Shown here: positions 38,643 to 50,094 of the stretch, in pieces | Layout of the letters: each line of letters opens with the position of its first letter | How positions within the stretch are numbered: the stretch's first letter is position 1 | Assembly (NCBI GenBank): GCA_024196135.1 | Contig: JAMQCK010000003.1 | Span: forward strand, 62,001-126,000 | Direction: 5' to 3' | Length of the DNA stretch: 64,000 nt | Source of the DNA: Pleurotus ostreatus/Saccharomyces cerevisiae fusant | Lineage: Eukaryota; Opisthokonta | Made by a program: the position numbers and the translations under genes | Notes under the pieces: model-generated | Databases searched by the model: none | What the model was told of the DNA's origin: nothing | What the model saw: the letters and a program-made list of their open reading frames with translations, nothing else

Positions 38643-39435
38643 GGGGGGGAAATACATTTATATACCGCGTCATGTACCTACGACAAACTGCGGTGTAGAC
38701 TACGAGGAATCTACGGTACCTATAAGGTAAGGTAGGAGGTATGAATGTCAGGGGTATACGGTGGGAGGACTTTCGTGTGGCGAATTGTCTTAGTGCGGTA
38801 GAGAAATAGATGCGTCCGAGATGCAGTCTTTGGTCTGTAAACTAAATGGCACGCGGGAAACATCGGCCGAGGTAGCGCTGGGTCCGGGACGGCTAGGGCA
38901 GGGCGGCGGGAGCTTAGTGCTCGACCGCGGGCTCGGGGGTAGCCTTGGCGAAGGCGTTAGTCGTGCTGATGAAGAGGGTGAGGGCCTTAAGGCCAGCGTG
39001 CGTGCCGAGGATGATAGGGGTTGATAGACTAGGGGATACGGCGCGCAGGTGGTGGCGGCCGTGTTCGTATAGTGGGCATTCGGAGAGGATATGGTCGCGC
39101 GTTTGGATAGGAGCGGTGCCGCAGGGGCACGCGGGTGATTCGGATGGCACGAAGCGTGCATAGTAGTCACCACGGAAGCCGTGGCCTAGTATGGTTTGGA
39201 TGATGCGCGTCTGGATATGCCGCTCGCCCGTGAATTCTCGATGGAATTTGGCGAGTCTGTTGGATGGTGGGGTGTCTCGAAGGGCGGCGGCGGCGAGGTT
39301 ATCGTGCGGGAGTGAGGCCCATTCGCGTCTCCAAGCGGATAGAGCGCGAGCTTTGCTCCTCTCGCGAGCCCATGATATGGTGGAGTGTAAGAGGGGGCCA
39401 TCGAGGCGCTCTGCGCCGCGGTTCGCCAACGCGTC
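38643..39435 (-). mobile_element. 5'-truncated LINE (non-LTR retrotransposon) copy
   Basis: A 793-bp insertion exactly between the two 15-bp direct repeats. It carries the tail of a reverse-transcriptase polyprotein on the minus strand and about 270 bp of 3' sequence. Lack of the 5' part, together with a variable-length target duplication, is the usual result of target-primed reverse transcription. No poly(A) tail is evident at the 3' end (38643). Confidence 0.85.
38914..39429 (-). pseudogene. LINE polyprotein C-terminal fragment
   Basis: An open frame of 171 residues corresponds to the C-terminal region after RNase H in basidiomycete LINEs. It contains AWRREWASLP, NRLAKFHREFTGER, TRIIQTILGHGFRGDYYARF, and the zinc-binding-like CPCGTAPIQTRDHILSECPL, ending in TPEPAVEH. 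The first Met is internal to the original protein, and reverse transcriptase, endonuclease and RNase H core are missing, so it cannot work on its own. The frame has no stops, suggesting a fairly recent insertion. Confidence 0.85.
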
Positions 39436-39450
39436 GCACGTGATCAGGTA
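39436..39450. repeat. Right copy of 15-bp target-site duplication
   Basis: GCACGTGATCAGGTA, a perfect match to 38628-38642. The next bases on both outer sides differ, which fixes the repeat length at 15 bp. Confidence 0.85.
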
Positions 39451-40647
39451 TCTTCAACTTCCCACGATTTTCCTGCCAAATCCGCCCGAGTCTTTTGTTC
39501 TTGTTCCCATCGGACCATACGACGTAAAACCATCGCTTCGCTGTTGCACGGCCTTGATCTGGCGGAAATATGTCTCCCTCTGTGCTGTACTAATGCGTGT
39601 TGGCCGCATAGGCTATCAAGAAATGTTCGTCTCCTGCGCCAGAGTAACCTCAGACTCCATCGTTCAGGCAAGGTCACCAGTTACCTGCGCTTACAGTATC
39701 TGCCTCCCTCCGGATCTTTCCCGACGAGCTTACGCTGAATTTGTGAACCGAACATGCCTTGGGCTACTCGCGCCCAGCATATTGGCCTGCTCTGCTCATT
39801 CGGCCCGGGTGCGCTCTCGGGAATCAAGACATGTTCTCCAGCATAGGCTACAACGATCGCACATATACAATGTGAGTATTTCTACCTTCTCATAATATCT
39901 CGCTCGCCGACGTCTCGATCTTTCAAAAGTCAAAATCGATAGCAGACAGCAATGCGCTCGGATGAACTGGCAGAAATTACTCAGAGACTCGGTGACCCGA
40001 GTTCATGGCCGAACTTCAACAAGGGGGCCACGGGCATGCCTAACCATGACACGCTACGACGAACATGCAGGATCTGCGGCGCCCAACCCACAGGTGATCC
40101 GACCTCCAGCGTGCGTAGTCTTTTCATACCCTTCCTTCTTGCAGCCTGCATAGGCGCAGGGTTACTTATACCCTACTTGCAGGACGTACGCGCGCTCTAG
40201 TAAATCTTCTGATAACTCTTGAAGAACAGAGAAGTATGATGTCCCCGGTGGCACATCCTTATATATCGCCGACGTGAAAATGAAGTCGCTTCACAACGCT
40301 CTTCAAAGCACCAGGACGTGCGACGGAGGCATCAGGACAACGGTGAGCCTTCGCCGCGACCTGCACGCGCAGGGCGTCTCTAAGTACGCGCGTCGACACG
40401 GCGCTGGCATTCTCCGGATGCGCAAGGAGACCAGCACCTGTTCTCACCTGTTTCGGGCCTCTTTCCCAGAAGCGAGAACCCACCTACCTGCGCGTTGGCT
40501 ACCGCACTGCCGCTCTCTATAAAAGCGGTGGGAGGATGGAGAGTAGGTCAGTGCATACTCGACAGGAAACCAGCTGATCACCTCAACGTCTTCTACTCGC
40601 TTACCACCTCACTCGCCACCTTCAACTTTTTCTTACCTTCGCTCATC
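39451..40647. promoter_or_regulatory. Upstream region of secreted paralog 2
   Basis: No gene is recognised. Its 3' half is homologous to the region before paralog 1 (see 30678-31428). A CTCTATAAAAGCGG TATA box lies near 40514-40527, about 125 bp before the start codon. Confidence 0.6.
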
Positions 40648-41383
40648 ATGCAGCTCACCCTTCTCGCCACCGCTCTGTCCGCCGCCACGGCCGCCTTTGC
40701 CGTCCCCTCCTCGCGCGCCGCTTGCGACGCCAACGGCTCGGCGTGCTACTCCGCCACGCACGGCTTCTCGTACCCCGACAAGGAGCAATACCAGCGCAAC
40801 CTTATGGACGCGTGCACCAACGACAGCGCCGCGGTCAACGGCAGCGGCAACCTCTGGGGTAGCGCCGCCTGCGTCGCGGCCGCGATTAGTTTCAGCAAGA
40901 TCTGGGTGGGCATCATGTGTTCTGCTATCGTTAGGAAACTGGGTGACTGACTGGCTGCTTCCCACCCAGCCGTCCACCGTGCAAGGTCTCGCCGCGTGCA
41001 AGAACAGCGACATCGCCTGCCAGAACGAGCAGCCTGACCTAGATCAGAACGTATGTAGTTCCGGATGTGCTCGTCGAATGTTGTAGCTCACAATTTCGTC
41101 CAGATCTACGCCTCCATCGTCGGCGGCGACGGCTCTGCCGCTGTGACGCAGCAGAACTACATCGACTTCATCTACAGCACCCTGAGTGCCATCGGTTCTG
41201 CGGACTTCCCCAGGTTAGTAGGCTTGAGTTTGCGGACGGGATTGTCAGGTCGAGAGGTTGACGCCGTCTCTTAGCAGCGCCGACAACCTGGTGTCGACCG
41301 GCTGGCAGCCGCTCGTTAGCTGGACGAAGACGGGCGACTCGATCCCGTACTCGAACCTCAACGATTTTCTTCACAACGCGTAG
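40648..41383 (+). CDS. Secreted protein, paralog 2
   Basis: Close relative of the protein at 31429-32143, with the same four-exon structure. The signal peptide is MQLTLLATALSAATAAFAVP. Shared blocks include GSACYSATHGF, KEQYQRNLMDACT, LWGSAACVAAAISFSKIW, TVQGLAACKN, TQQNYIDFIY and LSAIGS. The mature protein has two potential N-glycosylation sites in the NDSAAVNGSG stretch. It is intact and has a stronger TATA box than its paralog. Function unknown. Confidence 0.85.
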
Positions 41384-41602
41384 GTCTTGGGAAGCGGTCG
41401 GGGCTTGGAATGTTTGACCTGAGCTTACGAACGGCACGTTGTCTTTGATTGTTGTACGGGCAGCTTGCGATGGACTTGGAATGTCACTTATGATTTCGAT
41501 CACGGGTCGATTTAGACGTCGAAGGGATGAGCAGCCAGTCAACATGAATACTGAAGGAGATGACCAGGGGAAATAAGAGTATAGCCTGCACAATCCGCGC
41601 CC

Positions 41603-42546
41603 TCAGCTGCCTCCATCACCCCGTTGCCTCTTCTCTGCTGACTCTTCACGCGCACCGTCATTTGCCTCGCTCATATCGAATCCCTGCACCACACCCTCCA
41701 GCACGGTACGACTGACTGCCGCACGGAGCTCATCCTCGTCCGGCTCGCGACCTTCTGCTTCGGCGCGAGCCATGATGTCCTGGACGGACGCCATGAGATT
41801 GGACGTGAGCGCCTCGGAAGCGGCATTTTGCGAATGTTGTGAGGGTTGTTGTTGGAGGTGTGGCGCAGGAGGTAGAGGGATCATCGCTGCATTGCCATTT
41901 GTTGGCGCGCCGTTGGCCTGACCGCTGACGAGGCCCTCGAGGAAGGTGGCAACCTCTTCGAAGTCTTCGTGGAGGTGGTCGATGGGCTGAGAGGGGGGAT
42001 CAGGATGGTACGAAGGGGTATAAAGCTATGGCAGAAGCGCACTGATATGCCTTCGGTATTTGTGCGGACGACCGCGGCGCCGTGATTGACGAGCCACTGG
42101 GCGGTGGGGATGTCCTCGACAGTGTACAGCGGTGTGTCGCCGTCAGAGTCTGTCACATTGACATCTCCGCCTGCGACGCGAAGCATGAGATCGGTCCGTC
42201 CGTAAAGCCAGCAGTGATCGCACCTCTTGAGATCAAGTACTCAAGGACCTGGAGCTGGCCGTACGAGGCGGCTGCATGCCTGGGATCTGTGAGCCGACGC
42301 GGAGGGGCGAGCGGCCGGGTTTACATGGGCGTGTACGTGTTCTCATCGGGCACATTGGGGGACAGGGCTAGTCTACGTTAGCGCTTGGGATGGTGAGGGT
42401 CGATCAGCGCGCATACATTCGCCCTCGATGAGCTCCTGCACGCGGGTGAGTGACGCGGGTGGGGGACCTCGTGAACGACGAACCTGGACGCGCGCGAGGT
42501 CGCCGTCGCCAGCAGCGACCCAGATGTTCTTCGGCGGTCTTGCCAT
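41603..42546 (-). CDS. Ankyrin-repeat protein (YCR051W-like)
   Basis: A small cytosolic or nuclear ankyrin protein, roughly 215 residues, starting MARPPKNIWVAAGDGDLARV. Exons give VQELIEGE, then VPDENTYTPMHAAASYGQLQ, VLEYLISRGGDVNVTDSDGD, TPLYTVEDIPTAQWLVNHGA and VVRTNTEGIS, which amount to about three ankyrin repeats. The C-terminal half is helical and acidic (SVQDIMARAEAEGREPDEDE) and ends in a charged KRQRGDGGS. The layout is like the short yeast protein YCR051W as I recall it; its partners are not known. It diverges from the PAS/GATA gene. Confidence 0.82.
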
Positions 42547-43008
42547 GGGATCGGTGATGGATAAAGAGGTGGTCGATCTTCACAACGCGCGATCACGATC
42601 GAAGGACACATAATGAAGTGCCCTGAAAAGGCAAAGACGTCGGGCGCGCACCCCCGCTCGCCGCCGACAACAGCGACGACGCCCGCGAATCATGCTCGTC
42701 GACGCGCCCGCGGGCGTCTCGCCGCGGAACGTGCCGGTTTGGGAAGTTTGTCAGCATTTTGCGCGGAATTCCCTTTTGTGGGCATCGCGCACGCCCCTTT
42801 CGCCCCTCGGACTCCTCTTGATCACCAACATCATCGGCGTCGAGCCCATTGTATGCCCTCGCCGTTGTCGTCGACGTCGATCATCGCGTAGAGCGCCCAG
42901 GGTGTAGCTAGACCCCCGCGTCGAAAAGAGATTCCGTAGTCGTCAACAGCGTCGACGTTGCCCCCTGCTGCCTCCCGCAGCACCGACACCCTGAGCCACC
43001 CCGCCGCC
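42547..43008. promoter_or_regulatory. Divergent promoter, ankyrin / PAS-GATA genes
   Basis: 462 bp between two divergent starts. GATC and CGATC words are frequent, but no firm element was identified. Confidence 0.5.
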
Positions 43009-45043
43009 ATGTCGCGCGCGCAGACCGCAACGTCGCAGCCGGCGCCGGCGCTGCCCAAAGTCGGCGAGACACGCTGCTGTGAGTGCTCGTGCTTGCGCTC
43101 GATCACGATCGACTCGCTCTTGATCTGGCCCTCCCTTTGGGAATCCCGCTGATTGCATTTCAGACTGGGCGCTCCTCTCCGCCGACCTCCAGTTCATCTA
43201 CCTCGACCCCACATTCGCCAGCCATCTCGAGCAGCAGGCCGAACAGCTCGTCGGCAAGTCCCTCCTCCAGTTCGTACATCCCGACGAGCAAGCCTCCGCC
43301 AAGCAAGACCTCGGCAGTGTCCTCGACAGCCGTACCCTCCATGGCAGCGTCACCCGCGTCCGCTTCAGCCGCCTCGCCTATGTTCGCAAGCAGCTGGGCT
43401 TCGAGGACGACACCTCAGACACCAAGGCCACCGATTCCGACTATATGCCCGTGGACATAGTGATCAACTGGGCCGCCGAGGGCCTCGTGCTTTGCTTTAT
43501 ACACTCTATCGTCGAGCAGGAACCCGGCAAAGATAACGACGAGGGCAGCAATCCCAACTGGTGCGGCACGCCCGTTATGACCCTCGATCACTTCCAGCTC
43601 CTCTTTCGCCGCCTTCTCGTCTGCGTGCCGCAGGCAGGCAGCGGAATACGAGTGTTTCAGATACTCTCAAACCAGCAGGAACGCCAGCTCATGCTCAGCT
43701 GGCCTCCAGACCAGGGCCACGGGCCCATGGGCAGGGATTTTTCTCGCCTCGCCGAAAAGGTCGCCATGGGCGGTTCCCCTGGAGAGACCGATGCGAAGAC
43801 TAGCTGCACTCGGCGCTTCCGCTCCATGCAGACCATGCCTGGCATTGGCGCGGACGTAGAGAGCATCTTCATCCCTCATGGTAAGCGCCCCCCTCGCTCC
43901 AGGTGACCACGTTCTGACCGAGGACTACTTAGGTTCCATCGTCTTCGCCTGTCACAAGGTTAACGCACCCTCGCGCACCTCCTCTACCCCGACCTCCATG
44001 CAAGCGTACGGCCAGACTGCCTACGCTGCTCCTCCGCCTCCATATTACGACCAGAACAATGGCTATGGCGCTCAGCCGCCACCGCTTGCCGTGAATCCTC
44101 CACCTGGTACCTACTTGCCTCCTTCCCAGCCCAACTCGGCAACTCCGGACCCGTACTCTTCACCACGATGGGCACAGCCCGGGCAATGGCAAGGGCAGTC
44201 GCAGCCCCCACCTTCCTCCGCACCCTCATCCTCCATCGATCACCAACGCGCTGGCACATACCCGCCTCAAGGTCAACCTTGGCCTGCTTCGCAGCCCGCG
44301 TATCCGCCAGCCGGCGATGCTGAAGGTCGCCCCTTGTCGCCTGGCGATGAAGTGCCACCACCGAAGCGACGCGTGAGCCTTGGTCAGACTCGGGAGTCGT
44401 CCGCCAGTCGCAGCAACAGCGGAGCGAGCAGCAACCGCCCCATGGGCGTTCTCAAGTGCTCAAGCTGCAAGACGACGTCGAGCCCGGAGTGGCGCAAGGG
44501 CCCGAGCGGGAAGAAGGAGCTCTGCAACGCGTACGTCGCCCTCGCTCTTACCACATACCTGTTGTGCTTACCCTCCCCCTTCACAGCTGCGGCCTACGTT
44601 TCGCCCGCTCGCGCGCAAAGAAGGAGGGCCACGTGCAGGCGAAGAAGCGCAAGGAGAAGGGCATCATCAAGCGCGACTCAGCCACGCCCCCTGCTGGCTT
44701 TCGGCGCTACGACGATGGCAGCGACGGGTACGCGCAACCGCCTCAGCATGGCCCGCCCGTCGAGATGAGCCCCGCACCGTCATCAGCGGGCTCGGTGGGC
44801 TCTGTGAACTCGGTCAACTTTGTACACTACTCGCCGGCTTCCAGCACCGCTGAGCCCCCGCGCACACCGTACGCGCCGTACTACGCGGGCGTGACGTCGC
44901 CGCTGGCGACGCAGCCCCCTGTGGGCGGAGCGTACGAGACGGGGCGCACGTCGCCGGGGCAGATTTTGGCGCCTTCATCATTTGAGCGGGACCGCGAGCG
45001 CGACGCGCCTGAGCAAAGGCGGTCGGTTGTTGGTGGCGCGTAG
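43009..45043 (+). CDS. PAS- and GATA-zinc-finger transcription factor (white-collar-2-like)
   Basis: Starts MSRAQTATSQPAPALPKVGE. A PAS domain follows an early intron: YWALLSADLQFIYLDPTFAS, GKSLLQFVHPDEQASAKQDL, GSVTRVRFSRLAYVRKQLG. The middle is Pro/Gln/Tyr-rich and disordered. Near the C-terminus is one GATA zinc finger, LKCSSCKTTSSPEWRKGPSG followed by KKELCNACGLRFARSRAK, split by an intron after the third cysteine codon region, then a Lys-rich tail (QAKKRKEKGIIKRD). One PAS plus one GATA finger is the architecture of WC-2, the partner of the blue-light receptor WC-1. Fungi also have other PAS-GATA proteins, so a light-signalling role is likely but not certain. Confidence 0.8.
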
Positions 45044-47264
45044 GGTGGTCCTTTCGTGCGTATGCGCGGATGATCTTCCCCAGCGAGTGCCGCATAGCAG
45101 TCAGTTCTTGACAATGGTGACCATTTTGGGCTGGCCGGTCGGGCGTTGTACGGCTGATGGTACCCTTTGCGAATGCCGTCAGGATAGACTTTTTGTTGTT
45201 TCGTACGGGCGCCCTAGGGCAGCGGTCCTGTCGTATACTGGGCTTCATTTCATTGCGGTCGTGACCCATACCTTCTTCTTTCGTTCACCTCCCATAATTC
45301 CTTGTCCCAGCCCCCGTGTCTTTTCCCCCTTCGACCTTTGTCTTTTCTCGTCCCTTCTCCTGTTGCCGTCCTTCAGCGCGCTCTGTATCTCCGTAATGGA
45401 CGGTTGATTGCATTAGTTTAGTCAGGGTGTGCCTCTGCGTGTACATATTATATGGTGACCGTGTAACGACGGGTTATTCATTGTTGATGTCCTCCTTTTT
45501 CTGCACCCCAACCTGGTCCATGAATTCAAAAGTAATGCGTGCATACCTCGTATATGCCACTGTGAGGTTCACCACGGACTCTGGTGGTACACGGCAGATG
45601 CCGAACCCCTTTTCCGGATTAGGCATTTTGCTGATCCTTTGACGACCCATCGATTCGACTCTCTCTGGACCCTCACGAAGCTCAAGGTTTAACTACTGCG
45701 TATTCTTCTCCCAGCACCTGGCCGGCTACGCTCTACAGCACACCCTCGAGGACGGAATGCTGCTGCGCCTCCCGGTCATCCGGTGCCACTTTCCCGGGAC
45801 TTAAACAATAGCCTTGCACGCGCCACAGCGTGTGGGCCGCGTTTCTGCACATTCTTCTCCCGCGAAGTCTAGCTGGGGCTCTTTCGAGAAGGCTTCATAT
45901 TCTAGTCGACAGCTGCGCGCTCTGTGAATTGCTGCGCCCTATATGAATCGCTGCGCACTATATGAATCGCTTCGCTGCTTGACCGCGGCCTCGCACGGAT
46001 GGCTTCGAGGTCTTCCGCTCAATTGGCCTCCTCGCGCGCTGGCTTCGCTCTTCGCACTGACCTCAAGGCGCGAAAATCAGTTCTTCTGCTAGAACTTTGC
46101 TAGAAGGCGTCGCCTCGCCTTTTGTAGCGCGCGGGCCAGCTCTGGTGGACGGAGCGACGAAGCTCGCCCTCGCGGTCTGCAGTTAGCCATAGAACAAGCG
46201 GACACTCCAGCAAGGCAGGTACTCATTGCCACCGAACCTTCATGAAAGCCAGCCAGATTGACGATCCTTTCGTATCCATATGCGGTGCGCGTGTTCGCCG
46301 CGCAAGAGACTGGCGACTGACAGCACCGTGACGAGTTGCTCGTGGTGTTGCCATGTGCGATTCCGGGACTCGATTCCGAGAGAAAAGGACTCGAATCCCG
46401 GGCAGTCAGCCGAGTCGTCTTGGCTTGCCTTCCGACGCGAGTTCGAGAGCATGAGGACGGCTTGACTCCCCCTCACTCCATGGGCGCTTAGGAGATACGA
46501 TATGGGTGACATTGATTGTTCCCCGTCGGTCTATGTGGGGGAACCTCACGCCCTGCTGATAATAGTATTGACGGCCTCTTCAAGGGTCGGTTTTTGCACG
46601 GGAGCTTCAGGCAACTTATTTCGTTGAAGCAAAGGCAAAAGACCGAGTGAGGACACTCTCAGTCTTTCCTTACATCAGCGTTTGCAGTTCACGAGAGCAC
46701 ATGCCTCTACGTGTCAGGACAGTCCACAATTTCAATGAACCGCTCACTACATCATCGCTCACCAAATCACAGTCTTCAATCTATTGTCGAGTAACTACTT
46801 CTGCGTGAGCCTCGTCTCCAGCGCAAGGAATACGGAGACGATATCGTCGTTCTGTCTACGATGATAGTCCAACTTCTGGATTTTCCGAACCCCTCTAGTC
46901 TTAGTTTCCCTTTGACCATGACCTTGGAAGGTCATATGCGCACTGGCGAGTCTCATACGTCTCCACTACCTAATGGTATCGGTCTCTCGAACTGTCTGCG
47001 ACTCCATTGAAGCTGACACTGCACAGCATCTCTTGGCAAGCACAGAGGAGATCAGTTGCAGACGCGTCACAAATAGTAATTCGCTGGCTAGGCGCGTTTC
47101 GATGCCTCATCTGTGGAGATGACGGGCAAGAGCACAGCTCCAATGTGCAATTGGCGCCATGATCACAATGGCCGATACATATAAAGGAGGTCGGCCTTGC
47201 TCCCTCTTCTCATTTCCCTTGGCACAGCCGCCTTTCTGTCCATCACCGCCGTATCATACTCGAG
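45044..47264. other. 2.2-kb gap, nothing recognised
   Basis: It holds a short tandem repeat (45925-45981) and a palindrome-rich patch near 46300-46425 (CTCGATTCCGAG, GGACTCGAATCCCGGG). A TATATAAAGG box at about 47177 belongs to the next gene. Confidence 0.45.
45925..45981. repeat. Three-copy 19-bp tandem repeat
   Basis: Units TGAATTGCTGCGCCCTATA, TGAATCGCTGCGCACTATA and TGAATCGCTTCGCTGCTTG, each 19 bp. Confidence 0.75.
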
Positions 47265-47733
47265 ATGTCCGCCAATCTTCTCGGTCTGGCCCTAGCCACC
47301 CTCGCCCTCGCTGCGGGAGCGCAAGCGGACACGACCCGCACGCTCTCAGCGTCGTACTGTTCGGCGTACCCCATCAGCACCACTGGCACCGGCACCGCGA
47401 CTGGCGTGCAGTACACCCAGGAATGCCAACCGATGGTCCACGTCGAATCGTCAGGCAAGAACCTCAGCCCAGAGGCCATCGGCGCTATCGTTGGCATCGT
47501 AGTCGGAAGTGCGTTTCCCCAGCTATCGTCGACCTGTTCGTGTGCTCATTCGGATATCCCCAGGTATCTGGCTCTTTGCTATGATCGCGTGGATTATAAT
47601 CATCGTGCGTCGGCGACGTGCCAATCGGGCGTCTCCTCCCGCGGACAATCCGCCCATGTACGAATTCTCTGCGGAGGGGAATGCTCTCGGGAATGTCGCG
47701 GAGAAGAAGAAATGGGAACTCGAAGACGCCTGA
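47265..47733 (+). CDS. Small secreted-type single-pass membrane protein
   Basis: About 135 residues in two exons. A signal peptide (SANLLGLALATLALAAGAQA) is followed by a short Thr/Ser-rich lumenal or extracellular part with two cysteines. One membrane span crosses the intron (AIGAIVGIVVG, then IWLFAMIAWIIIIV), with a stop-transfer RRRRAN and a cytoplasmic tail ending KKWELEDA. The layout is that of a type I membrane protein. No family is recognised. The intron starts GTGCGT and ends ATCCCCAG. Confidence 0.75.
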
Positions 47734-48649
47734 CGAGCTACGGACTCATTTATTCTTACGAACGCTGACGACGATATGAGGCGGATCATGACTTTCTGTG
47801 TCCAGTAATCCCCGCGCGACTTAGCTCCAACTGTACGCGTACCTCTATTCGTAGGTCTTATTCAGAATCAATGTACTATTTCAAGTGGATAGTACAGTTG
47901 CGCGCGCCGTAGCCGAAGCCTTCGACTTGCTGCACATCGACGCCTGCTGCCATGCTTCGATCGTTGGCTTCCCGTCACCATACAGAGCCCTAGACATGTC
48001 AAGTACGAGCGTTAGGGAAAACGCCACCCGCTTATGGAGACCATTGTTCTTTTTTGACCGAATATGGTAACTGGGCAAGTCCGAGGATGACACGTGCTCT
48101 TCCGGCTCTCGGCCCCGATCTGTGAACGGAGAGCGATCTTGTCTCTTACCACCATCTTCCGTCTGAAGAGTCCTTCAGCATTTCCAGACTTCGACCTCCC
48201 CCCTAGCTATCTGGCATTAAACATAACCATCAAGGGCTTGGCGTGGAAGGTATGAATTTGCTTTCAACCCTGGAAGAAAGGTGCTGCTATGCAGGATATA
48301 CACACGATGGCATTCTCCATTAATCTACATGTCTACTGAGAAACTACCTAGCAGTAGTTGCCTAGGCAGCCATAATGCCTCGCTTCATTGCCATTGTTGG
48401 TCCAGTCACGTTGCAAGTTGAACTTCGGGCGCCAAGCATTGATGCTATCAATCATGAGGTGGAGGAGCATAAAACACCGCAACGCGTCTCTTGCTTTTCC
48501 CTCTCGTTACGACCCCTCCCTCGAGCTTGTCGCTCCTTCCCCTCGCTTCATCCCCTCGTTCATACTCCCTTCGCTTGCTCTATCTCTCTGGGTCTCTCGC
48601 ACATCCAAGCAGCCCAACCTCGAGCCGCTGTATAACCACCTACGACATC
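47734..48649. other. Intergenic, nothing recognised
   Basis: 3' flank of the membrane-protein gene and promoter of the LPMO gene. The last 150 bp before the LPMO start are pyrimidine-rich (CCCTCTCGTTACGACCCCTC). Confidence 0.5.
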
Positions 48650-50074
48650 ATGTTCAAGCTCGCAGCCCTCGTTTCCCTCCTCCCCTTCCTGGCAACCGCG
48701 AACGCCCACGGCCAGCTGTTCAACGTATACGCTGACGGCCAGACGAAGGTTGCGCCCAACGTACGTCGTCCGAGCTCCTGCCGAGGCATGCATCCTTGAC
48801 CAGCGATCTAGATCTACTACGATGGCGACAAGGCGAACACGGACACGCCCATCCGCAAGATGTACAAGTCCAGCGAGAAAGCATACGTGCTTCCGGGCGA
48901 CTTCTCGGACAACTCGTGAGTCCACCATTTGAGGCCAGCGCATGTGGCATCGCAACACTGCTGGCGCCGTATTGGAACGGGCACTGATAGCCGTATAGGA
49001 AGATGTCCTGCGAGGGCTTCGGTAACTCGGGTGCCCCTACGTCGCTTACCGTCGCTGCGGGCAGCTCGGTTACGCTTCAGTGGTCTGGCTCTACCTCCGA
49101 GCTCACTTGGGTCACGCCCGTCCCGGATGGCGCGCAAGCATGGGTTCACGGGTACGTCGGTTCAGCTTCTCCATTCGCTTAACCCACTCATCGGATGGTG
49201 TAGTACTGGTCCCATCATGGACTACCTCACGTCCTGCAATGGTGACTGCAAGGACGCGGACGTCACGAACGCCGGCTGGACGAAGATCGACGAGTTCGGC
49301 ATCGACTTCTCGCAGACCATCTCCGACAACTTGCGCAACGCGCTCGCCTCCAAGCCTGAGCCGTACCACCCTGATGGCCCTGGTCTCTGGGCGGCTGCCA
49401 AGATGATCCAAGACGGTTCCAAGTGGACGGTCAACATCCCCGCCGGCCTCGCCCCTGGCGGCTACGTCCTCCGCCACGAGCTCTACGCCCTCCACAACCC
49501 GAAGAAGGACGGCGACGGCACCTCGGGCCCGCAGGGTTACATCGCGTGTGTGCAGCTCGACGTCACCGGCGATGGTACGACGACGCTTCCCGAGGGTACC
49601 CAGGCCGGCCAGCTATATGACCCCAACGGCGACTTCGCCAACTTCGATGTATGTGGATCCTCTTTCTACGCTGATTCCTTGCTCACTCGCCCTCAGCTCT
49701 ACCAGGATGGCCAGATCTCCAGCTTCAAGGTGCCTGGCCCCGCGGTCTGGGATGGTGCCACCGGCGGTGGCAACTCGGGCGGCGACAACTCGAACTCGGG
49801 TAACAACGGCGACTCCGGTAACAACGATGATGGCAACGGCGACTCCGGCAACGACAACAACAACGGCGGCGACAGCAACAACGGCGCCGCCAACTCGGGC
49901 GACAACAACGGCTCGGGCGACGCCTCGACCTCGGAGTGGTCTGAGCCGACGTCGTCCGCGAGCGCGCCGCAGTCCAGCGCGACCAAGCAGTGCCGCCAGC
50001 GCAAGCGCAGCGAGAAGAAGCGCTCCGTGTCGAAGCGCGCGCACGCCAACAAGCGTCGTCTCAACGCTCACTAA
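48650..50074 (+). CDS. AA9-type lytic polysaccharide monooxygenase with basic tail
   Basis: Secreted copper monooxygenase of the AA9 (former GH61) family, which cleaves cellulose or related glucans oxidatively. The signal peptide ends ...TANA, placing His as the first mature residue (HGQLFNVYADG), as needed for the copper brace. The second copper His is probably in AWVHGTGPIMDYLTSC. Other family marks are MSCEGFGNSGAPTSLTVAAG, SSVTLQW, WTKIDEFGIDF, WTVNIPAGLAPGGYVLRHEL, YALHNP, and QGYIACVQLDV with the axial Tyr. After the catalytic domain, instead of a CBM1, comes a ~75-residue Gly/Asn/Asp/Ser linker, then a Ser-rich stretch, then a tail of about 28 residues with roughly half Lys/Arg (RQRKRSEKKRSVSKRAHANK). 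The intron pattern is regular and the gene is intact. Confidence 0.85.
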
Positions 50075-50094
50075 GCGTCGTCTGAACGCCCACT
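50051..50094. repeat. Two-copy 22-bp tandem duplication at the LPMO stop codon
   Basis: AAGCGTCGTCTCAACGCTCA-CT (50051-50072) is followed directly by a copy with two changes (50073-50094). The stop codon TAA (50072-50074) spans the junction. Confidence 0.9.

Noticed and set aside
39191..39895. Plus-strand open frame of 234 codons
   Set aside because: It overlaps the LINE fragment in antisense and then runs into unrelated sequence past the target-site duplication; no domain.
46300..46425. tRNA-like patch (GGACTCGAATCCCGGG)
   Set aside because: It resembles a T-arm, but no acceptor stem or anticodon arm could be placed at the right distances.
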